DNA of 37,466 nt from Paenibacillus humicus NBRC 102415. GTDB taxonomy: Bacteria > Bacillota > Bacilli > Paenibacillales > Paenibacillaceae. Shown here one piece after another: positions 32,005-37,466 of this stretch. The notes beneath the pieces are model-generated. The model ran no database searches, was not told where the DNA came from, and was given only the letters and a program-made list of their open reading frames with translations. The position numbers were made by a program, and so were the translations under genes. How positions within the stretch are numbered: the stretch's first letter is position 1; each line of letters opens with the position of its first letter. Where the stretch lies: the NCBI RefSeq assembly GCF_004000905.1, contig NZ_BIMD01000049.1, positions 1 to 37,466 of the forward strand. Direction: 5' to 3'.

Positions 32005-32997
32005 CTATCCGCCGGTCGGCGGCGACGTCGATTCGCGCACGACCAGCTCCGGCTTCAGCTCGAGCTGCTCCGCTCGTCCGCCTCCGAGCGAAGCGAGCAG
32101 CAGCTCCACCGCGCGCCGCCCGATCTCCTCCGCCGGCTGCCGCACCGTCGTCAGCTTCGGCCGGAACTGCGAGGCGATGATCTGGTCGTCGAAGCCGACG
32201 ACCGACACATCCTGCGGAATGCGGATGCCCGCCGTCTTGAAGGCATCCATCATGCCCAGAGCGGTATAGTCGTCCGCGGCGAACACCGCTGTCGGCAGTC
32301 TTCCCGCCGAGATCCATCTGTCGGCCGCTTCCAGCCCCGACGAGATCTGGAACTGGCCCGGCTCGACCGAGAACGGCTCCAAGCCCGCCTCGAGCATCGC
32401 CTGCCTGAATCCCCTCTCCCGCTCGCGGCTGCTGAGGAACAGCTCCGGGCCGGCGATATGGGCGATCTCCCGATGGCCGAGCCCGATGAGATGGTTCGTC
32501 GCCATCAGCGCCCCGGCGTAGTTGTCCACGACGATGGCCGGCACGGCCGGAGCCGGATGCTGATGATCGACCATCACATAGGGGATGCCCCGCTTCTCCA
32601 GCTCCTTGCGATCCTCCTCCTCCCTCATCGGGGAGAGAAGAATGACGCCGTCAACATGCTCTTCCTGGAACAGCAGCGGAGAGCCGGCCGGCTCCTTGTC
32701 CGTCGAGACGGACAAGGTGAGGAAGTAGCCGCGTTCGGCAAGCCTCTCGCTGATGACCTTCACGACGGCGTCGAAGAAGGAATCGTCCAGCGTCGAGAGC
32801 TTCATTCCGATCAGGCTCGTTTTGCCTTTGGCCAGGCTGCGCGCGGCCGCCTTGGGCCGGTAGTCCAGCTCCCGCATGACCTGCAGCACCTTCTCCCGGT
32901 TTTTCTCCCGCACGGAAGGATCATGGTTGAGGACGCGGGAGACGGTGACGACCGAGAGTCCGGATTTTTTGGCGACATCGTAAATGCTTGCTTTCAT
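32005..32997 (-). CDS. LacI-family transcriptional regulator
   Basis: A 330-residue repressor. The helix-turn-helix (YDVAKKSGLSVVTVSRVLNH, about 6-25) and hinge (YRPKAAARSLAKGKTSLIG, about 46-64) are typical. A periplasmic-binding-like effector domain follows to about residue 320. It lies between the binding-protein gene and the GH8 gene, so it probably senses an oligosaccharide released by the enzyme and controls the operon through the two operators at 36433-36456 and 36529-36542. AAGGAG precedes the ATG by 12 bases. Confidence 0.92.
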   Translation of the reverse strand: MKASIYDVAKKSGLSVVTVSRVLNHDPSVREKNREKVLQVMRELDYRPKAAARSLAKGKTSLIGMKLSTLDDSFFDAVVKVISERLAERGYFLTLSVSTDKEPAGSPLLFQEEHVDGVILLSPMREEEDRKELEKRGIPYVMVDHQHPAPAVPAIVVDNYAGALMATNHLIGLGHREIAHIAGPELFLSSRERERGFRQAMLEAGLEPFSVEPGQFQISSGLEAADRWISAGRLPTAVFAADDYTALGMMDAFKTAGIRIPQDVSVVGFDDQIIASQFRPKLTTVRQPAEEIGRRAVELLLASLGGGRAEQLELKPELVVRESTSPPTGG

Positions 32998-33056
32998 GAT
33001 TGCTTCTGGCTCCTTGCGGCGTAGGATGGCCTGCAGGCTGGCGGACCCGGCCCGGC

Positions 33057-34436
33057 CTACTTGTTGACCCGGCCGAGCAGCTTCTGCAGTTTTTGCTGAA
33101 GTCCCGGCAGCACTTCCTCCGGCTTCTTGTCGCCGTTCTCGACGCTCGCCAGCTCGTTGATGAACAGTTCGTTGATTTGGGAATAGTTGTCGATCAGATG
33201 GTTATACGATTCAAATCCGTATTTGTATGCGCCCTCGTACACCTGCTTGATCTGCGCCGCATCGATGCCGTCGAAGTGCGCGTAGTACGCCTCCGCCGCC
33301 TCCTGGTTGACGGGCGGGTTGCCGCCGGACAAGTCGATGGACTTCTTCTGCACCTCGGTGGATACGAGATACTTGATCCATTCCAGCGCTTCCTTCGGAT
33401 GCTTGGAATCCTTGAGCACGAACAACGGATCGATATAGAGGACGCTGCGCACCTTCGGATTCGGCCCCTGCGGAACGGCCGCTACGCCGACCTTGAAGTT
33501 GAAGTCGCTCGATGCGGCCAGGCTCCACGAGCCGACGACGGACATGCCGATCTTGCCGGAGAGGAACGGATCGCCGAATTGTCCTGCGACGGATTTGCTG
33601 AACGCCGGCGAAGGCGAGACATGCTGATCCCAGATGAGGCCGTATATCTTCTTGTAGGCGTCGATAACCTCAGGCTTGTCGAGATTGACCTGGGACGGCT
33701 TGCCGCCGTTTGTCCACGTATCGTCCGAGTAGACATTGGCGCCGAAGTATTGAGGGCGCTGGTCCCGCTCCCCGAAGCCGAAGTCGAGGCCGTACTGGGC
33801 TTCCGCCAGATTTTTGGAGTCGACCGTCATCGCCTTGGCGTCCTCCACCATTTTATCAAACGTCCAGCTCTTGTCCTCGTAATCCGTCGGCGGATAGGAG
33901 AGTCCGGCCTTGTCGAACATATCCTTGTTGTACAGCAGGACGGACACATAGCTGTTCAGCGGAATTCCGTATGTCTTGCCGCCGACCTCGTAAATCTTCA
34001 TCACGTTGTCCGGAATATGATAGTCGGCAGCCTTGAAGTCCCCGAGATAAGGCGAGAGATCCATCAGCATGCCTTTATTGTAATACTCCATGAATCCGCC
34101 GTATCCCCACTGGGAGGTGACGTCAGGCGAATTTTTGGCCGCGATCGCCGACTGCAGCTTGGAATCGAACTGCTCGTAGGGGGCCTTGGTCACCTTGATC
34201 TTGATGCCGGGATGCTTGGCTTCAAAGTCTGGAATGAGCTTCTCCACGAACGTGCGGTCCGGGGAATCGATCGTATAATGCGTGATGGTGACCGTATCGC
34301 CTCCCGAATTGCCGCTGCCGGAGCAGCCGGACAGGACAACCGTCAGGAGCGCGGCGGCGGCGGCCGATTTGGCGAGCTTTCCTGCAGGCTTGGCTGCGCT
34401 GTTGGCGAACGGACCTGCTTTTTCGGTAGTGTTCAT
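33057..34436 (-). CDS. CUT1 sugar ABC transporter substrate-binding lipoprotein
   Basis: A 459-residue family-1 extracellular solute-binding protein. The signal peptide ends in a lipobox with Cys38 (LSGC), so it is tethered to the membrane surface. The mature protein begins with a Gly/Ser linker and has the N-terminal VTITHYTIDSPDR strand, PDVTSQWGYGG and the conserved GKIGMSVVGSW segment near residue 300. It should deliver an oligosaccharide to the two permeases encoded upstream. The spacing of 192 bp after the second permease is long for an operon, but no terminator is evident there. Confidence 0.92.
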   Translation of the reverse strand: MNTTEKAGPFANSAAKPAGKLAKSAAAAALLTVVLSGCSGSGNSGGDTVTITHYTIDSPDRTFVEKLIPDFEAKHPGIKIKVTKAPYEQFDSKLQSAIAAKNSPDVTSQWGYGGFMEYYNKGMLMDLSPYLGDFKAADYHIPDNVMKIYEVGGKTYGIPLNSYVSVLLYNKDMFDKAGLSYPPTDYEDKSWTFDKMVEDAKAMTVDSKNLAEAQYGLDFGFGERDQRPQYFGANVYSDDTWTNGGKPSQVNLDKPEVIDAYKKIYGLIWDQHVSPSPAFSKSVAGQFGDPFLSGKIGMSVVGSWSLAASSDFNFKVGVAAVPQGPNPKVRSVLYIDPLFVLKDSKHPKEALEWIKYLVSTEVQKKSIDLSGGNPPVNQEAAEAYYAHFDGIDAAQIKQVYEGAYKYGFESYNHLIDNYSQINELFINELASVENGDKKPEEVLPGLQQKLQKLLGRVNK

Positions 34437-34628
34437 GAGTATCGTCCTCCCTGGATGGCGATAGTTTGGTGATATTGCGGTGAGTCTTGCTGGAAGCCGG
34501 AGGCATTTCCAATTGGCGGAAAAAGGGGCGCGGAAGGAAGGGTCTTTTCAATACCTGGATGAGCTGCATCAGCAGGAGCCTCAGCGGACGGGGCACGATG
34601 GGCCGGCCGGCAACCTTGCAAGCGCAGT

Positions 34629-35519
34629 CTACTTGATTCCGGTCAGGACGATTCCTTCCACGAACCTTCGCTGCGCGACGGCGAACAGGAGAATGATCGG
34701 CACCGCCGTCAGCATCGATGCGGCCATGAGCAGGTTCCATGGAGCGAGCCGGAACTTGGAGGACATCATCGAGGCGAGGCCGATCGGCAGCGTGAAGTTC
34801 TCCTGGGAATCCAGGTAGAGCACCGGCGTGAGCAGGTCGTTCCAGCTGCCGATGAAGGTGAAGATGGCCACTGTCGCCATGGCTGGCCCGGCCAGCGGCA
34901 GCGTCAGGTTCCAGAACAGCCGGAATTCGCTGCAGCCGTCGATCCGTCCCGCCTCGTACAGCTCGGAAGGCATCGTGGAGAAGAACTGCTTGAGCAGAAA
35001 AATCATGTACGCCGAGCCGAAGAAGTTGGGCAGGATGAGCGGCAGCAGCGAATCGTGAAGGCCGAGCTTCGTGAAGAGCAGGAATTGGGGAATCATGATG
35101 GCCGGATAAGGAAGCATCATCGTGCTGAGCACGAGCAGGAAGAGGAAACCGCTGGCCTTGGTCCGGTAACGGGCAAAGCCGAAGGCGACCAGCGCCGAGC
35201 TCAGGACGGTGCCGACGACGGCGGATACGGCGACGATGAGGCTGTTCATGTACTGCTGGCCGAACTTGATCTCGCCGTTGCGGAACAGCTCGGCGTAGTT
35301 GCCCCAAGCCGGCGCGTCCGGGAGCAGCTGCGGCGGATAGATTAGAAGCTCCTTGCTCGTCTTGAGCGAGGTCGACACCATGAAGGCGAGCGGCGACAGC
35401 ATCGCCGCGGTGACCAGCAGCAGCAGGATCAGGCTGACGGCCTTGCTCCAGAGCTGCTCTCTTCGTCCGGCGCGGGAGGCAGGCTGGGCCTGCAGGCCGG
35501 CGGTTGCGGATGGACTCAT
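34629..35519 (-). CDS. CUT1 sugar ABC transporter permease, MalG type
   Basis: A 296-residue permease with six membrane segments. The EAA loop EAGRIDGCSEFRLFWNLTLP (about 194-213) docks the ATPase. ATG at 35519 is preferred because AAGGGAG lies upstream and no overlap is needed; a longer in-frame start at 35549 would overlap the partner gene. It forms the channel with the MalF-type permease encoded just upstream. No ATPase gene is present in the locus, so a shared MsmX-type ATPase encoded elsewhere probably drives it. Confidence 0.92.
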   Translation of the reverse strand: MSPSATAGLQAQPASRAGRREQLWSKAVSLILLLLVTAAMLSPLAFMVSTSLKTSKELLIYPPQLLPDAPAWGNYAELFRNGEIKFGQQYMNSLIVAVSAVVGTVLSSALVAFGFARYRTKASGFLFLLVLSTMMLPYPAIMIPQFLLFTKLGLHDSLLPLILPNFFGSAYMIFLLKQFFSTMPSELYEAGRIDGCSEFRLFWNLTLPLAGPAMATVAIFTFIGSWNDLLTPVLYLDSQENFTLPIGLASMMSSKFRLAPWNLLMAASMLTAVPIILLFAVAQRRFVEGIVLTGIK

Positions 35520-35523
35520 GGAA

Positions 35524-36414
35524 TCAGCGGCTCCCTTCGTAGTAGACAAAGCGGTTCGACGCCTTGAGGATGAACCAGGTGATGAGCAGCACGGCTGCGA
35601 GCAGGAGCCACGCCATGGCGGATGCGTAGCCGTAGCGGAAGTTTTTGAAAGCGCTTATATAAATGTTGTAGACGTAGAACCAGGTCGTGTAGTTGGGGCC
35701 CCCTTGGGTGATGGTGTAGGCCTGCGTGAACACCTGGAACGAATCGATGATGCCGACGATGAGCTGGAACAGGAAGACGGGAGATATCATCGGCAGCGTC
35801 ACATGCCAGAAGGATCGCAGCCTGCCCGCCCCATCGAGGCGCGCGGCTTCGAGCAGCGAGGCGGGAACGCCCTGGAGCCCCGCGAGGAAGATCAGCATGC
35901 CCGCTCCCATTCCCCAGAACGACATGACGATCAGCGCCCATAGCGCGAACCGCTCGTCGAGCAGCCAAGGAATCGGGTCCATGCCGAACAGGGACAGCAC
36001 ATAGTTGAACGGGCCGGCCTGCGGATTGAAGATCCAGGTGAACAGCAGCGACATGGCGACGCCGGAAATCATGCTCGGGAAGTAAATCGCGGTTCGGAAA
36101 AAGCCTTGAAAAGGAACCTTCTGGTTGATGAGGATGGCGAGCAGCAAGGACAGGAGCAGAGTGAGCGGGACGCTGATGAACGTGTACTTGAGCGTGACGG
36201 AGATGGAATTCCAGAACTGCTCGTCATGGAACAGCTCGCGGAAGTTGCCCAGCCCGACCCATGCCGGGGCGTGGATGACGTCGTAATCGGTGAAGCTGTA
36301 GTACAGCGAGGCGAGGATGGGAAGCAAGGTGAGCACCGCAAAGCCGATCAGCCAGGGCGATATGAACGCGTAAAAGGCTCGGCTTTGGGAGGCTCCGATC
36401 GTTCTTTTCATCAT
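35524..36414 (-). CDS. CUT1 sugar ABC transporter permease, MalF type
   Basis: A 296-residue permease with six membrane segments and the EAA loop EAARLDGAGRLRSFWHVTLP (about 188-207). It is the first gene of the locus. Two adjacent ATG codons start it, with GAGAGGG upstream. The second operator (36433-36456) lies only 19 bp before the start. A cre-like sequence (TGAAAGCGCTTATA, 35646-35659) lies within the coding region. Confidence 0.93.
   Translation of the reverse strand: MMKRTIGASQSRAFYAFISPWLIGFAVLTLLPILASLYYSFTDYDVIHAPAWVGLGNFRELFHDEQFWNSISVTLKYTFISVPLTLLLSLLLAILINQKVPFQGFFRTAIYFPSMISGVAMSLLFTWIFNPQAGPFNYVLSLFGMDPIPWLLDERFALWALIVMSFWGMGAGMLIFLAGLQGVPASLLEAARLDGAGRLRSFWHVTLPMISPVFLFQLIVGIIDSFQVFTQAYTITQGGPNYTTWFYVYNIYISAFKNFRYGYASAMAWLLLAAVLLITWFILKASNRFVYYEGSR
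35646..35659. promoter_or_regulatory. Possible intragenic catabolite-responsive (cre-like) site
   Basis: TGAAAGCGCTTATA matches the Firmicute cre consensus (TGWAANCGNTNNCA) except for one base near the 3' end. It lies inside the first permease gene, a location used by some Bacillus cre sites. A chance match inside coding sequence is possible. Confidence 0.35.
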
Positions 36415-36432
36415 AGGGACCCTCTCTTCGAC

Positions 36433-36456
36433 AAAAGTTAAAGCGGTTTAACTTTT
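36433..36456. promoter_or_regulatory. LacI-type operator 1 (leader)
   Basis: Ten-base arms AAAAGTTAAA and TTTAACTTTT flank GCGG, giving an almost perfect 24-bp palindrome. It lies in the leader, just upstream of the first permease start. Its core TTAAAGCGGTTTAA differs from operator 2 by one base. Confidence 0.85.
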
Positions 36457-36528
36457 AAGGCAAAAAAATGGACCGCAGCCGAGGATACCTTCTCCCCGGA
36501 GTAGGATCGGGGTACCGGCCAACGAAAG

Positions 36529-36542
36529 TTAAACCGGTTTAA
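36529..36542. promoter_or_regulatory. LacI-type operator 2 (promoter-proximal)
   Basis: TTAAACCGGTTTAA is a perfect 14-bp palindrome with the central CG typical of LacI-family sites. It begins about 16 bases downstream of the -10 element, so bound repressor would block initiation or early elongation. Its centre is 91 bp from operator 1, allowing looping. Confidence 0.88.
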
Positions 36543-36558
36543 TTATTTGATTGATGTC

Positions 36559-36588
36559 AGTATATTTCACGCCTGTAATTTTTGTCAA
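36559..36588 (-). promoter_or_regulatory. Sigma-A promoter of the sugar-utilisation operon
   Basis: On the minus strand a perfect TTGACA (36583-36588) and TATACT (36559-36564) are separated by 18 bases. It reads toward the MalF-type permease, about 145 bp upstream of the start codon, with two LacI operators in between. Confidence 0.85.
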
Positions 36589-36720
36589 TAACCAAAATCG
36601 AGGGCGGTTAGGATCGCCCCTCCATTCAGTAGCTTCATTCGACTTGGACGATTCGATCTCAAGGCGCCTGCCACTAAATTTCGCGGCTGTCTTCCAAAGT
36701 AGGGGCATGATGGGATACGG

Positions 36721-36902
36721 ATCGGACATACGATCCGCTATTCGGCTCATTTAGACAGAGGATTTATCGGACATACGTTCCGTTATTTTTCAATTCTTAC
36801 TCTCATACCGATACAATTTGCAGGAATAACGGATCCTATGTCCGATAGGATTCGAAATCCGTCCATTTCCCCAAAATAACGGATCCTATGTCCGATAAAT
36901 CG
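36721..36902. repeat. Four copies of a dispersed-type palindromic repeat
   Basis: The sequence AATAACGGATCCTATGTCCGATA and close variants occur four times. Copies at about 36824-36848 and 36876-36899 are in plus orientation; copies at about 36721-36744 and 36764-36787 are inverted. The second inverted copy and the first direct copy could pair as a stem of about 22 bp. This is part of the 1052-bp gene-free stretch 36415-37466; no credible gene was seen in it. Similar ATAACGGA...TGTCCGAT elements are, to my recollection, scattered in Paenibacillus intergenic DNA. Confidence 0.75.
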
Positions 36903-37096
36903 GAAATCGGTCATTTTCTCTCCCGTTCTCCCCAATTTGGCTTCATGCACACAGAGTGCTGCAGGTTTCATACCGCAGCCGCTCAAAATGCTTCATTCCC
37001 CAACTCTCTGCACGTTTCTTCCTTCCGCTTCCTCCATTTCCGTTGCCTCCCTCACCTCTGCCTCTTGTTGCGCCGTCTGTTTCATTTCTATGACGC

Positions 37097-37278
37097 TGCC
37101 TGCTTCATTCCCTGTGACTGCCTGCTTCATTTCTGTGTTGGCGCCTTCTTTATTCCTTCGGACGCTGCTTGCTTTAATTCCTGTAACTGCCTGCTTCATT
37201 CCCTGTGACTGCCTGCTTCATTCCCTGTAACTGCCTGCTTCATTCCCTGTAACTGCCTGCTTCATTCCCTGTGACGCT
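37097..37278. repeat. Intergenic 22-bp tandem repeat, about eight copies
   Basis: Units with TGCCTGCTTCATTCCCTGT followed by GAC or AAC recur. The last four copies start at 37189, 37211, 37233 and 37255 with exact 22-bp spacing. Earlier copies at about 37098, 37120, 37142 and 37166 are more divergent. The gradient from exact to degenerate copies suggests recent expansion at the right end. Confidence 0.8.
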
Positions 37279-37340
37279 CCCTGAACCTATGTATGTTCGG
37301 TGCGCCCCCACATTCGGCGTTTTTCAAACACATGTTTCAT

Positions 37341-37365
37341 GAGATCCTGCTGCTGGCGGGATCTC
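37341..37365. other. Isolated inverted repeat
   Basis: GAGATCCTGC pairs with GCGGGATCTC (one G-T wobble) around TGCTG. There is no U-run on the plus strand, so its role is unclear. Confidence 0.4.
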
Positions 37366-37426
37366 TGAATGCCTGCCCTACATTTCTCCGAGCATGTACC
37401 TCTGCTAGGCAGCAGGCAAACAAAAT

Positions 37427-37454
37427 GAAAGACATGCCTTTCGGCATGTCTTTC
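37427..37454. terminator. Terminator at right edge
   Basis: GAAAGACATGCC and GGCATGTCTTTC form a perfect stem with a TTTC loop. On the minus strand it is followed by ATTTTGTTTG, so it probably ends a minus-strand gene that lies beyond the window (inference). Confidence 0.75.
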
Positions 37455-37466
37455 AGGCACGTCTTT

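Noticed and set aside
37097-37278. CRISPR-like array or coding repeats at the right end
   Set aside because: Copies are directly adjacent at 22-bp spacing without spacers, and 22 bp does not keep a reading frame.
37427-37454. Relationship between the right-edge hairpin and the riboswitch terminator at 19599-19629
   Set aside because: Both contain an AAAGACAT-like word, but arm order, loop and context differ, so shared origin is not supported.

Overview
The window looks like chromosomal DNA from a Gram-positive, low-GC-phylum bacterium whose own base composition is GC-rich, most likely Paenibacillus or a close relative. The reasons are strong AGGAGG-type ribosome binding sites, a lipoteichoic-acid-synthase-type enzyme, LytR-CpsA-Psr and DUF948 proteins, a CUT1 sugar importer without its own ATPase, a DUF4309 (YjgB-like) protein and many secreted or lipid-anchored proteins. 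This assignment is inference from gene content. No rRNA, tRNA, phage, insertion sequence or CRISPR array was seen.

Layout. 1-1374 (-): a MoxR-type ATPase followed by a translationally coupled Gly/Ala-rich partial gene. 1508-2264: a short protein with YadA-head-like repeats and an intergenic repeat array. 2265-4996 (-): a secreted polysaccharide deacetylase and a secreted glycerophosphodiesterase. 5154-8643 (-): a three-gene ABC-2 exporter operon followed by a Bcp peroxiredoxin. 8969-11763 (+): an LCP-family enzyme and a glutamate-1-semialdehyde aminotransferase. 12009-13485: a uridine-kinase-like protein (-), then a DUF948 protein with a 57-residue membrane protein (+). 13615-15157 (-): a sigma factor and its membrane anti-sigma factor. 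15353-19895 (-): a cobalamin riboswitch with terminator controlling a DUF4430 surface protein, EcfT, a fused double EcfA ATPase and an ECF S component. 20196-22058 (-): an LtaS-family enzyme. 22565-26898: a lipoprotein cytochrome c (-), tatC-tatA (+), and a GMC dehydrogenase with a Tat-signal small subunit (-). 27029-30325: a repeat-bearing lipoprotein, a TipA-like MerR regulator with a recognisable autoregulated promoter, a PCYCGC lipoprotein and a DUF4309 protein. 30582-36600 (-): a sugar locus made of two CUT1 permeases, a binding protein, a LacI regulator and a secreted GH8 glycanase, with two LacI-type operators at the promoter. 36700-37466: non-coding repeats and a terminator.

Three groups read as functional units. 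The ECF operon is a candidate corrinoid uptake system in which a transcobalamin-like DUF4430 domain may be an extracellular partner. The 22.5-26.9 kb block may be an extracytoplasmic FAD dehydrogenase with its own Tat translocase and c-type electron acceptor. The 30.5-36.6 kb block pairs extracellular glycan hydrolysis with oligosaccharide import under one local repressor. The window also carries four intergenic arrays of 19-24 bp tandem repeats, each with a different unit, plus one dispersed palindromic repeat family.
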